This document shows, piece by piece, positions 37,243 through 50,252 of a stretch of 64,000 nucleotides of DNA (positions are counted from its first letter, which is position 1; each line of letters starts with the position of its first letter). The stretch comes from Nymphaea colorata. Lineage: Eukaryota; Streptophyta; Magnoliopsida; Nymphaeales; Nymphaeaceae. The translations under genes and the position numbers were made by a program. The stretch is taken from assembly GCF_008831285.2 (NCBI RefSeq), contig NC_045139.1, positions 27,112,308 to 27,176,307 of the forward strand. The letters are read 5' to 3'. The notes under the pieces are model-generated. The model had not been told where the DNA came from. It saw only the letters and a program-made list of their open reading frames with translations, and did not search any database.

Positions 37243-37366
37243 GGCCCACGGTCCCTCCCCCACCCAACGTGAGGGGGAAAAAACTCTCGGCCTGCCTAAT
37301 CCCTTCGACCAGCCAAAACCATAGCAGAGTCTCTCCTCCCAAAAAGGTCAACAAGCACATACGATC

Positions 37367-37700
37367 ATTAGTGGAAAATATTAAGAAAATTGTATTACCA
37401 CTCAAGTGGTTTTGTCAGCTTTTGTTTTTATATTTTTAATGATTTTTTTTTTTCTAACTATACTCCCAAAATATATGTTACCTGGTAGTATAGAGGAGCT
37501 CGTAAGATGGCACCAAAGTAACAACGGCAATAGATAATCGAATGTTTTCCTGGCATCTATTTATAACGTAGCTAGCAACTTTTGCTAACTGGGGAGACAA
37601 ACTTCAAACCATCTGGTGGATCACACCCTTTTTGTTTTGTTCTTTCATACCTTTTTTGTGTCTTTGTACTCTATTTCAAGTAGTTCTTTTTTAGGAAGTG
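37367..37700 (-). repeat. Copy G/H: right arm of palindrome 2, distal part
   Basis: Continues copy G beyond the LINE. Compared with copy F, about 800 bp (equivalent to roughly 29765-30575) is deleted between ACATATATTTTGGGAG-like and GAGCTCGTAAGATGGCACC sequence. It then matches F again through CAATAGATAATCGAATGTTT and the CACACCCTTTTTGTTTTGTT word. Confidence 0.8.
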
Positions 37701-38079
37701 TCGGGAGAGCCTTTTCCCAACATTTATTTAAATAATTGATGACGTGAAATGTATATGTGATACAGACTTAGTCACCACGATCTCTATGCATTGACATGTA
37801 TGTTTACTCTTCTATTATTTATCGGGTTTGTTATAAACTATATATAAGTTGGCTGACTATAAAAGAGTTAATATTTTTACAGCCATGCACCTTCCTGACA
37901 CCCTTGCTTTTCGCTTACTTTTTAGCATGAATTTAAGAGGCCTGGTTTTTATCCCTTAGTCTGGTACCTACCAATCACGTTTTATATATATATAGGCTCC
38001 AACATTGGTTGGTGACAATATTTCTGCAGTTTAAATTTTTATTAAACCTGCCTTGCACTTGTGCATGAAAGTGGATATT
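37701..38079. other. Spacer, nothing recognised
   Basis: AT-rich sequence between the end of palindrome 2 and a copia fragment; no motif or LTR boundary identified. Confidence 0.5.
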
Positions 38080-38260
38080 GAGCATTACCATTTTTTTTTG
38101 AAAAGGTTGCTATTGGGTCTCTTATTACATGATATATTTCACCAACTAAGCAGATTGCTGATATGTTCATGAAACCCTTGTCTCCGCTTCAACTTGATGA
38201 TTTTCGAAACAAACTTGGTGTATGGATTTCATCTAGCTACCACCAGATTGAATGACAATG
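38080..38260 (+). pseudogene. Copia RNase H C-terminal fragment
   Basis: On the + strand the sequence reads KVAIGSLIT, then ISPTKQIADMFMKPLSPLQL and DDFRNKLGV, the conserved end of copia RNase H (TxxQxADxxTKxL). It is preceded by a T-run and ends in a stop shortly after. No LTR was recognised, so it is an isolated 3' fragment. Confidence 0.85.
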
Positions 38261-38520
38261 TTAACGATAAGACATGTAACACAGTCATGAAATGGACAAG
38301 AGTCATGCTGCTGACAAAGATCACAACGACGATATCGTGCAAGCTGGCCCAGACATGCATGCTGAACAATCTGGTGAAGATCAAAATCTCTCAATAATTT
38401 ATCCCTCCCATGATAGAATCAAGAAGTTCAATACAATGAAAGAGAATGTAAATCTCCTTGTGAAACCAATTGTATTATTTAAAGATAATGAGATAGTGCA
38501 TCTCTCGGCACCTTGAATGA

Positions 38521-38606
38521 GAGCTATCGTGAAACCTATGCAGGTATCAGGAATATCGAACGAGAGCTATCGTGAAACCTATGCAGGTATCAGGAATATC
38601 GAACCA
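38521..38606. repeat. 43-bp perfect tandem duplication
   Basis: GAGCTATCGTGAAACCTATG followed by CAGGTATCAGGAATATCGAA occurs twice, at 38521 and 38564. The preceding 38292-38516 is an open + frame (MDKSHAADKDHNDDIVQAGP...) that could be the tail of the copia polyprotein or spacer. Confidence 0.9.
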
Positions 38607-41200
38607 AGTTAAAATCTTGACCATCTTCTTCCTCCGTGTTCTTAATAGCATCCTTTCGCACCATTATAGGCAGCAATCATGCACATAACACGAGGGGATT
38701 CATGTATTGCTGGCAAATTGCATGTTTGGCACAGATGAGTCTGGCAAGATCTTCTCATTCACTGAGGTGGGTATAGGCTTTTATGTCATAAAGTGTATTA
38801 AATTGAGGCAATATGTTGAGCCTCTTCTATTTCCTCCTTGGAGAGCCCTTAGCACTAATGGTATATCATATACTATCGTACACTTATAAATTTCTAATTC
38901 ATTGCATCATCTTCACTTACAATAACTAGTAAACGCACCAATATAGTAAAGATGCTTTTCTCAAATTATAATTTGCGGCATTGAGGTCTAAAATTGGAAG
39001 ATTATTTGGCTTGCTTTTAGGGGAAAACTACTAAAAGATATCTAAAACATGTGCAGTAAGTTGGATGACATTGTTGGTTTGGGAAACTTCAGGTGGCACT
39101 AAAGAGCAGTATTTATATATGGTGATGGGAAGGCAGCTGGTATGACCAAGTTATCTACCAGATCTACAATTTCCTTCATTGACTTGTATACATTTTTGAA
39201 AAATCAAAACCAGCAAATATACAGTGAATTCTCTTTGTCTATGTATGGAGGATCAGTAAGTGGAACCAACATCCACTACCCATCACTACTAGCTTTTACA
39301 TAATTGATTTATTTTCTTGTCAACTTGAATTTATTTTGTAAAATCGACCTTATAAATTCATATACATTGACCATTTTTTAAGTGCTTAACCAATATTTCG
39401 TAAACGTTCAGTAATCAACAGCTAGAACGTCTATTTTTTAGCTTATAAAACTCATGTTGTATGTCCAAATCAAAATATGATTTTTATGTTGAATTTTGAA
39501 GTTTTAGGAATGAATGGCATATCTACATAATTGGTTTTTATGAAAAACATGTACAAATAAGTGACGGACCAGTTGATTGGGTGCTTTCAGAATAGTTGTA
39601 AAAAATAGTACAACACTCTGTCTGTGTGTAATATAATATAATATAGTGTACTACTAATTATTATATTATATTATATTTATTTTTATGTTATATAGTTAAC
39701 ATTTTACTAAACCATTCTTTTAGATATTTTTTGTAAAAAAGCTTGATGATCCCACTGAATACTTAATTTTGTAAATGTTTAATTTCTTAAATCCGGATTT
39801 TGAAATTAAAATTTTCATTTGACATTACAGAAAAAGTAACAAATGAAATTATAAGGCTGCAAGTGGCGGAGACATTAACTAATGCATTAGCATTCGGTGC
39901 TTCCCAATCCAACCTTTTCTTATAGAAAGTGATAAAATATCACTTGCTTTTATTTTTTCCTAAGGACATCTCTTTTCATGGGCGAAAAAAAAAAAAGGAA
40001 GAGAAAAACTCCTTATACCGGGTTCATGCTTTCCAATCGAAATCTGACCCGACTAAGTTAAATTGGCTCTCTATTAATTTTTACAAATTTTCACGTTTTA
40101 TTTAAAATTAATCTGACTCTGTGAGTGTAACCTTTGAACTGATTTCATAGAAAAGTGTGTTACTTGCGACCTTCTTCGTGCTTAGAAGTGTTTTTGAGCA
40201 AGCAAAAGAGAGACTACGTTAAGCAGCTTAATGTTAAAAAGTAAAACCTGGTTCGTTAAAAGTAAATATAACACATCTACCTACTTTAGGCCAAGTTCAT
40301 GTAAACTCTGATTTTCACTAGATCTAACTGCTTAATTAGCACCAACGCCCAATTTACAATGTCTAGTGCCCTCTTGGGCCGATGGACCAAATTCCAAAGC
40401 CTTGGAGTGTGTTTGTTTCAACGTGGATCTGCATTGATATGAGACCACTAAAATCTCAAATCCGTAGATTTAAGGTCTCCCCTCTCCTCTCTCTCCTCAA
40501 ACCATTCAATCCACGGTTTTTTTACAATACACGTTACTGAGATCCTCAATTTATTTAAACTGAAATCTTCCAAAGCACACCTTTTAATGCACCTTCAAAT
40601 AATTAGAGACTATCAAACCCAACCTAAAATTTTGTCTTCACCTTACTAATGCCTGATGGTGGTTCCTTCATTTGCCGATTGACACAACTTAGTTTCCCGT
40701 ATCGGCGTAAACCACTTCCTCCCCATTCATATATTAGATGAACACTTTTTTTATTGGGATCATCCTTCCAGTGGATGATCACAGAGATTATGTTCTTGTG
40801 GATTTTGCCGCCGATTGCTGGATATGGAAAATGCGCATCCAGTAGGAATAGCTAGGAAAGTTGAAAGGACTAAATTATTGAAACGTGAACTCTCAAGAAC
40901 GCTTTCTGGCTTTCGGGGAAGATGGAGTGAGAGTGGACACTCGTGGAACTTGAACTCCGCTTGTTTATAATAAGTTTTAACTCAATTTGGGTTTGATCCA
41001 TTTAATAAACATTACACGAACTCTGCTTGTTTAATTCAAGTTTTAACTCAATTTGAGTTGAGTTTGATTTGTTTAATAAATAAAATTTAGAATTGAGTTT
41101 ACACGAGCGAGTTCGAATTGAGCCAAAATCAGTTCAGCATCCCTACCTTACTGCCCATCGTATGCCGTTTGGTTGTTAATATTATTTTTTGTTTTTGCCC
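38607..41200. other. Spacer upstream of REX4
   Basis: No gene recognised. Holds a possible MITE at about 40404-40580 (GGAGTGTGTTTGTTTCAACG against the complement of CTTCCAAAGCACACC) and a TTTAATTCAAG/TTGAGTTGAGTTTG repeat at 40950-41150 similar to the one near 16030-16450. Confidence 0.5.
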
Positions 41201-41501
41201 GTAAAGCTGAATCTTTCAGCGAATCAGCAGCCCGAGCCGATTCGATTTTGCATTTCCCGATTCACCCGGCTCCTCGTCGCCCTGCCCTAACCTTAAACCG
41301 GCGAATGCCCTTAGATCCGAACCCGGTTCTATAGCCTGCTCGGCTGCTCCTCTCCATCGCACTCCACTGCCCTCCGTCGTGCGTTGGGCTGAAAGGAGGT
41401 GAGAGAAGCGGAGGAGGAGGAAGAAGAAGAAGGCAGCAGGGTCGAGAGGCCTCGGGATTCCGCAGTTCCTATAGTTACAAGGTAGAGGAACGGGGCAGCA
41501 C

Positions 41502-44500
41502 ATGGGGGTCACTGGTCATGGTGTTACGGATGTGGTTGGGAAGGGAGGGAGCTTCGTTCAAACCAAAGCTGGAGAAAAACCACCACCAACTTCCTCCCTT
41601 AATCCCAACTGGGCACAGCTACAAGCGGTTAGCGTCTCTTTTTCTCTCTCTTGTTGTGCTTCTCTTAGTACTTTGTCTGGATGAATGGAATTTGAATATG
41701 TTTATCTGTTTGTTGATGCAATAGAAGCTGAAAACCGGAACCGGCAAACCAAGAGCTCGTCCCATTCAATCATCGACCGCCAATGTCAACCACGAAAAGT
41801 CTCTTCTAGGTAAAAGGTGTCTCTTGCATCATTCTCTGTTTTCCTTTAGTCTAACACAACGGGATGTTCTAACTCTTCTTTTCCCTTGGAGGATATGAAA
41901 CTTACAGGTAAGCGGAAGGAAAGGTCCGATGAGGAATCCTCGGCATCAGCATTGGCAGTGCTAACTCCGAAGAATTCTGACTGCAGGTTGGCCATATGGA
42001 GAGTTTAGAATAGTTTGCGCGATGATGTTACACGGAGCACTTTTTGGTGCTGAAGTCTTGTTGGTTTCTGAAGTTTGATTCTACTTGCACCTGTACAGAT
42101 TGAATAATTGCACGCCGTCTTTCCTTTTAAGATTAACAAACCGACTCCATGTCCATTTCAATTATGCTTTTTGTAGAATATAAGCTGCCAATATCGAGAT
42201 TCGGGATGTTGGTGTCTACGGCATTCTATTTTTTAGCACGTTCCGCTCGCACATGAGAGTACATGTTTTCAGTCACCTTAATTTTCTATTTATTGTTCTT
42301 TAGTTTAACAGATGTGGTTGCAATGGATTGTGAGATGGTCGGTGTCAGTTTCCAAGGAAGCAAGAGTGCTCTTGGAAGGGTCTCACTGGTGCGCATTCTA
42401 TCTCTTACCTTAATGTCTTATCTTTCTTTTTTTTTTTCCCCCTTTTTTAACTTCTCATTTAGCTTTTGTCAATGGGGTGATCGTGTTGCTTGGACGAAGT
42501 CATGAGTCTTTCCATATTATCAGATGACCGGTTAAACATCTTTTTCTGTTACAGATGACTAAATCTAACCCTCTTTTTATGCTTATTAGTATTTTTTCAA
42601 GCGAGACTAAATGAGAACAGCTCCTGAGCTTGTCTATTGATATACCTAAAGATTTCATGCTGGATTTTGTTAGTTATCCGGCCCTTATTACTTCCAAAGA
42701 ATGGAGTATGATAAAGTATGAAGATCTAAATTGAAATCGAGAGGTGCTTTAGAACATAGCCACAAATACAGTTGTCTGTTTTTTGGCTAGCTTTTTCTTG
42801 GGTATTTTCGGGAAAGTTGATTGAAAAAATTAAAATATACAAGAAATAATAAAAAAATTATGAAAATAAGGGTTTCACACTAATTTTCTTGCAAAGATAT
42901 TCATGAAGATTCAAAATACTTTTTGAGATTTTAGAATGCACAAAAGTAGAGAGATGCACTAAAACTATCCATGAATGAAATGTTTTTATACGAAAATGGA
43001 AAATATGGTATACTAATGCTGATTTTCCCTAAAAAGCAGGCTATATTGTCTTCGTATTTCGTAATAAAACTGCATGGTTCTGGATGTTGCCTTTTTTAGT
43101 GACCATGCTTATAAAACCTTGGGTTCTGTTTGTTTCACAGGGTATAGCTTTTATTTGAAGTGTGTATGATTTGAAAATATTCTGGTCACGAGTACTCCCT
43201 ACTGGGATGAGATGTGAAGGCAGACAATATTAGGAAATAGTTTTGCCAACTGTGAGAAAATGCTTATTTTTTGTGTAAAAGTGGGTGTGTTCAACGTTTC
43301 AAACCACTATAAGTGAGTCAAATAGAGTTTGTGCATGGGAAATTCCTTCATTGTGGAACCTAGCAGTTCTAAAAGGGGACACAGGACTATCATTGCTGCT
43401 GAAAATGTCAAATCTGTGAAAAGGACAACCAAATGAGCGAAGTGCATCTAATACACAAGAGTCTACTATAAAGATGACTGATTAGTTGAATCAATCGATT
43501 AAAAAATTCTTCTACAGGGTTATCTTTCTGTGCTGGTCTTATTGGGTTTCTTGTCTAGTTTTTGTCTTATCGCTTGGATGTAGTTGTGAATTTGGATGTT
43601 TTAGTCATTATAAGAGGCATTTTCATATGTTCATACAGGGAAGATTCAAAATTTTGAACCAAGTAAAATTGCAACATCTAGAACCTTAAATGACTAATTT
43701 TTTTCAAATGTTTCATCAATCAAACTCTGCACATTCAGTTGACTTATTTGCAAAACTTATCCTGAAAAATGAGTTTTTTTATGTATGCATCACCCTAAGG
43801 TGGTAAGCCACTGGTTAGATGTATGGTAAGCCACTGGTTTTTCATGTTCCAGAAATCATGTTTAAAGATTGAAGTGTCCTGATCTGAATCATATTTTTTT
43901 ACACATAGATTGCTCAATGAGCACTGCTAGACTGCAGGATGTGAGGTTTGAACATTTGTTGCATCATATAGTTTGGCAGGTGTTTTGAGGACCACACATT
44001 GAATAAGGAATGCAACTTCTGGACTCTGAGCTGACAACAGAAGCCTTAACTATACATTTTGGTCTCATGAACTGAAACAGAAGCTTCATTGTTTCATTGT
44101 TCTACAAAGCTTATACAGGAGAACGGGAACCATGCAAGTTAATTGACTGCAGAATTTGGGCTGTGAGGTTTGAACATTTGTAGCATCATACAGTTCGGCA
44201 GGTATTTTGAGGACCACACATTGAATAGGGGAATGCAACTTCTGGACTCTGAGCTGACAAGAGAAGCCTTAACTATATACTTAGGTCTCATGAACTGAAA
44301 CAGAAGATTCATTATTTCATTGTTCTACAAAGCTTATACAGGAGAACCATTTGGTTGCAAGTTGCAACCCCATGCTGAGCTTCTGTTATCTTCTGTTTGC
44401 TTGTTTATTTGGAATATGTGGAGAACTCAGATTGGCCTTAGAAGTTTTGGTTATTTCACATGCATAGGGCTGCACGTGGTAGAAAGTTCACAATACAAGT

Positions 44501-46259
44501 TTGGACATGAAACAGGACATTTGTGTTTGCAGCAACGGTATAAGGGGCTCAAAGGAGGATTAAGCATGCACTTGTGTTGGAATTGTTGAGTTTTGTAGAT
44601 GCATGATGACAATTCGTGGCCCAATATGCAGCTTTTGCTTTCTTTGTGACCCTCTCATTAGGAGCTCCTGTTTGGACAAATTATTCTATAAAGAACTAGA
44701 AAATCGTATGGGTTCCTCAATATCATGGGCAATTAGATGGCTAATGGAAGATAATTAACTGATGCAGTGTGGTTTAGCGGGCTGGGCCCAGACTTTGATC
44801 TATTATGAATCTTAGGATGGATAATATTTAGTCTTATTTGGATGTTCTAATGTTTCTTTGGGTTTGGACATTTTTCATTCTAAGACCCGAGATCCAATTC
44901 GGATTCAAGGTTTAGCCCCTTTAGAAAGGTCTCTTATTTGTTTTTAGACTAATTGGTGATTAAGAAAAGCCTTACTTTCCTTTGCATTTGATTTCCCTTT
45001 AATTTTTAGTGCATTTCCCTTCGTTTCTGTCTTGACGTGGGAGCTAGTGTTGCCTCAGGTAGAAGTTGCATATAACGGTTCCGTTAACCATTTTACTGGT
45101 TAGTATCCTTTCCAGATTGTGTATGTAGTTGATCTCGCTTTGGTGTCCCATCTTATTGATATCGACCGTCAAGCCCTAGATGTTGTCGCTTACATGGGTG
45201 ACATACAACAACAGGCCAAACAGAAATTGCAAGGTAGCTATGAGTCTTACAAAGCCTATGTTGACCAGGGGTAGGAAGGAGTCAATTTTGAGGTATGTTA
45301 GCTTGTCTGGGTCTATTTTTGTTCAGAACGTTTTCCTGTTGGAACCTATCACAAGTTAAGCTCCCCTTATCAGAATCTTCAGCACTTAGGGAAAATGCAT
45401 ACCTCTTAGATCTTCCCGATGATTGGAATATTCCCCAATCTTCAATGTCACCAATCTATACCCCCACCATGATGCAATTGAATCTTCAGCAAGCATGCAA
45501 TCCAAGGAAACTAGTCATATGTATGGGGATTCCTCAAGCACTTCGGGCCTGCAACAGGACATACCAGTAGGTCAGTGTCAAAGGTTATTGATTCTATTGC
45601 AGCCCCATCCCGACAAGGCGAGGCTCCTTGCCGTATGCATTCAATGTGAGTCAAGTCAAGGGCCACCCTTCCTATCATGGTTCATTGTCAGCTCTCCATC
45701 ATATACCTTCCTCAAGAGCCAAACTCTTCAACTCAGGGAGGTTGATGCAGTGTAGTTTAGCGGCTAAGTCACCTGGACGCTGCAATTTGACTGCTGCACC
45801 CGTGTCGACACGACTCGGGTGCGGGTGTGGGTGCAGCTCGGATTCACACCTGACTTGAGTCAACAAGTGTCGGGTGCAGCTGACCGCACCAGATCATTTT
45901 TGTCCATTTTGGACATGCACCCGACTCGCGTTTGACTAGAGTCGAGTGCGGTCAAACCTCGTCAAGCGTATTTTTGTCTTTTTTTGATATTTTTTATTTT
46001 AAAAAGTTTTAACGTTAAAAGAGGGTTTAACATTTTTTTTCCATTTCTTTGTTCTGTCATGGTCTTGTTGTTTTTTGTTTACTTGTTTAATGTTCGTACT
46101 TTGTAAGCATGTTAATGCTTAATATATTACATTCATATACACAATACATTGTAACATATAAGTATGTAATATATAATATTCATATATAATTTATCCATAA
46201 AGTGTGTAGTGTAGTGTATAGACTATAGTGTATACTCTAAATTTCTTAATTCTTATATA

Positions 46260-46302
<43 letters not shown>

Positions 46303-46949
46303 AAATTAATAATAACAAATAAATATTCTCGTCGCACCGCTGCACCGGCACTTGCACCCGCACCCCACACCTAGGTGACATATTTTAGCGGGCTGGGCCT
46401 CGGACTTTGATCCATTATAGATCTTAGAATATATAGTATTTAGTCTTATCTGGATGTTCTAATGTTTCTTTGGGTTTGGACCTTTCTCATTCTGAAACCC
46501 GAGATCCAATTCGGATTTAGGGTTTAGCCTCTTTAAAAAGGGCTCTATCTTTGTTTTTAGACTAATTGGTAATTAAGAAAAACCATACTTTCCTTTGCAT
46601 TTGATTTCCCTTTAATTCTTCATGCATTTCCCTTCATTTCTGTTCTTATTGGTGCCTTTCTGCAGGGATTAGATCTAACAATCTAATGTCTGCATCATAA
46701 GCACTACATCTTTTCATTTTAGGCATTCAAAAAATCCTCTGTGCAGTTGTTGTGGTCATGGTCAGGGAGATTGGAGTAACACAACTACTATTCAGTCACT
46801 ACCATTGCTTAAATTCATGTGGTGTTCATAAGCTAGTAGAAAAATTGGAATGACACCTCATCTGCTTCATCATATGTTTATTTTCCTTTGGTTCATAACT
46901 AGTTAATTTTTCTTTCTTTTCCCAAAAAAATCTTCCACAGGCTTAGTTG

Positions 46950-46997
<48 letters not shown>

Positions 46998-49900
46998 TCT
47001 GTCTTACAAATAGAATTCTGTTAAAGGAAAAATCTGATCGAGTTTCAATAGTAGTTTTGGCTAATTAAATGTGCTGATTAAATGATAAATTTTAATGGTT
47101 TGGCTCATGTACAGGTGAACAGCTGGGGTAATGTTGTATATGATGAGTATGCCCGTCCATTAGAGTATGTTGTTGATTTTCGTTCAGAAATAAGTGGAAT
47201 CCGACCTCATAACCTGAGAAAAGGTTGTCTCTTTTATCTTTCAATCCTATTTTTCATGTAATGTGGCATTAGTTCTATCATTTTCTTTAGTGGACCACAA
47301 TAGTCTGGAAATTTTTCAATTTCAGCAAAGGATTTCCACACTGTGCAGAAAGATGTTGCTCAACTAATCAAGGACAGGATCCTTGTTGGCCATGCTTTGC
47401 ATCACGATCTCAAGGTATAAATATTTTATTTTGGCTCTCTGGAGTTGTTGCTAGTTGCTTTTGAGTTTGAAGTACTTCTTTTTATGTGGGACAGGCTTTG
47501 CTATTATGTCATCCTAAAAGATGTACGAGAGATACTTCTCATTATTTGCCTTTCAAAAAGTAAGCTGGTTTCCTATTCATCTGAAATTTGGTTTCTTCTG
47601 CAAAATCTTATGATACTGCTGACTATGCTCAGCAAAGAAGGGAAGACAAGAGCACTTCGTGATCTTGCAAAGGAGCATCTTGGAGTAGAAATTCAAAGAA
47701 AACAACATTGTCCGGTGAGCTACCTTCTTTGGATGTCCAAGTGAATGGTGTCGCTTTTAGTTTGTTAATACATTTAAACATTCAGCATGTCATGATGATG
47801 CATTTGTTACTATGATATATTACTTCCTTATTGATGATTCAATTATCTGTTATTTTTAGTTTGGAAGCACAGAGTTATTCTCATTTAGCAAGCCATTATC
47901 CAGTTTAGCTGTACATGTGTTATGCAAATGTTATGAATGCTTCATGTATTAGTCTTTATGCCTATCTTTCTCTAACATCTTTTGTTAATTCCTTGTTTTC
48001 TCTCAATGAAATGAAAGTATTTTCAGTATATTTTTTGGTGGTCAGAGGGGACCTTAAACAACTCATTTCTAAACTGTGTTTCTTCATCCACTGTTCATGT
48101 TCTAAGTCATGAAGGTGCATTAAGTGCTTATCCAATGGAATTGATGGGAGACCTTCAACATGTTACACAGTTGATTTGCTCATCTTGATGAGTAGAGCCC
48201 CCTATATTTCCTCATCAAATGTCTCCTGTTGAATGATCTCTACTGTTTTTTTTAATTGCTTTGTGTTTGTGTTTGCACACGTATCTATGTGGGTACTGTT
48301 ATATAATATCTATATGTGTGTGTGTGTGTACTACATTTATATATAAGGTTGATGTAACTACTTTCTTGTAAATGTTGTCATCTTTTTTTTCTTTTTTCCT
48401 GTCTTGTGATGTAACTCCATTCATGTCCAAACGGCATTTGTGGTGTAAGTTATCTAGCTGTTGGGAGTGTCCGATGCCTATCCCAGCTAGCTGGGTAGCT
48501 GTGTGGCACTCCCTACAGCTATATTGGCTACACGTGTAGCATATATGTTAGCAAGCCACACAACCTCCCCATGATAGTTTGCTTCTTGGAATCATTCAGG
48601 ACTATAAATGAGAAGCTCCTTGTGCAATGTGAGATTATATCATCATTAAAAGTAGCTTGTACTAAGTGAAGTATTAGATTGTCATCTTTGAGAATAATAT
48701 CCTTGTAGCCTTGAGTTCTCATTTATGTTGTCTCAAAGGGCCTCCATAGTGACAGTGCATAGCTGAATTTGTTGAAATTTCTCGTTGATGTCTTGAGATT
48801 CATGCAAGGGATGATCTTTAACCCTTTGGTCGAAAATGTTGGTGCTTGCGCACTTTCCTGTAGCTCATTATTATTATCATCATGGGATGCAACAATGTCA
48901 ACTCCACTAACTATGCAATGTGGGCCTCAACTATGAAGCACCACATCCATAGGAAAGGCTTGTAGGGCTATGTGGAAGGATCCAAGAAAGAAGCCAAAGC
49001 CTTCAACACAGGAAGATGGTGAACAAAGAAGTTGAAGGGCTCGAAAGAGATGAGAGAATCAAAGGCATTTTAATCGAGTCAATGAAGAAAAAGGATTTGC
49101 TGAATGACATAAAAAGCTGTTAAAATTTATGTAAATGTCTCATATATGAAAAATTGAAATCAGCTGTCTGCATCTATGGCCGGATGATTTTTTTTTTTTT
49201 GTCACTGAAAACCATCACAAAAGGTGAATTCTATTGCTGAAAACTGAGGTCAAACAATTGACTGTTGCCAATGCATCTTTTGTGATAGTTTTTAGCAACG
49301 CAAAATTAAAAACAAATTCATCCAGCCACAGAGATAACCAACTGATTTTAATTTCTCTCAACATGTAGTGTCGTGTTTATTTCTCTTCAGTCTTCACTTT
49401 TTTTTTTCTTTTTTTTTATTTTCTTCTGCAAAAAGCAGCAAATTGCTGGCTGTTGGCTAGGTCTAACAGCTTGCTAGTCCTCCTAAATAGAGGGTAACTG
49501 TCTCTCTCTACTCACATCCTCTTGTATTCTGTTCTGTAGAGTTCTAATATATTCCTTTTGTGTCCTTATTGCACATAAACTGTTTGTTCTTTGGGTTCTT
49601 TGAACCCATACTTTATTGAGCCTTGGTGCTCTTGCTTAGGGTCTTTTTTTCTTTTCCAGACCTATTTTCCATCTTTACAAAGCACCCAATATAACGTCAT
49701 GGATTTTAAGTAGCACTTATATTAGGCCAATCGAGTCCAATTTTCTGTTAGTGAAGTATGAGATTACCTTTAAAAGATGAATGCGAGGAAGGATCTTGCA
49801 TTTCGTACATACCTTTTGGAGGGGAAAAAAAACCATGCCTAAACAAGGTGTCATGTCTCGAAGTGAATAGGTTTCTGCTATTTCCAGTTTATGGGTTGAA

Positions 49901-50212
49901 CTAGGGATTCTAGCAAAGGTCTTGAAATTGAACAGCATCAATTAGAAAGCAACAACTTTTCCAATTTCTTAATGGACTAAGATTGGAATTCGAACAACCG
50001 AGGCCAAATCTTCTCCATTGTCCATATATCCCCTTGGTGATGAAGCTTTGTCTAGAAAAATTTGTTTTTCGCGAGAAAATTTTGAGAATCCAAAACATGA
50101 TAAATACATAAAATAATATAAATTATTACAAAATTATGAGTTTTTATTATTTTCTTATAAAACCATTGACACAAATTCAAAATAGTAACTAAAATTAAAA
50201 GAAACTGAAAAA

Positions 50213-50252
<40 letters not shown>

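Larger units (their letters stand above)
32059..37352 (-). mobile_element. L1-type LINE with perfect 14-bp target duplication
   Basis: Flanked by identical AAGCACATACGATC at 32045-32058 and 37353-37366. It lies on the minus strand with its 5' end at 37352. ORF1 (DUF4283 and CCHC) precedes ORF2 (endonuclease, reverse transcriptase, zf-RVT). The 3' end on the minus strand finishes GGGTTGTTGTG rather than in poly-A. It is near full length, about 5.3 kb, but carries several frameshifts. The matching duplicated target and the copy-F comparison show it inserted into the right arm of palindrome 2. Confidence 0.93.

Noticed and set aside
42314-42388. Alternative acceptor for REX4 exon 4 after CAG at 42312-42314
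   Set aside because: It would put the DCEMVG motif out of frame with exon 3; the acceptor at 42303 keeps frame.
47445-47744. 99-codon frame across REX4 exons 7-8
   Set aside because: It reads through introns; the spliced frame with DEDDh motifs explains the conserved parts.
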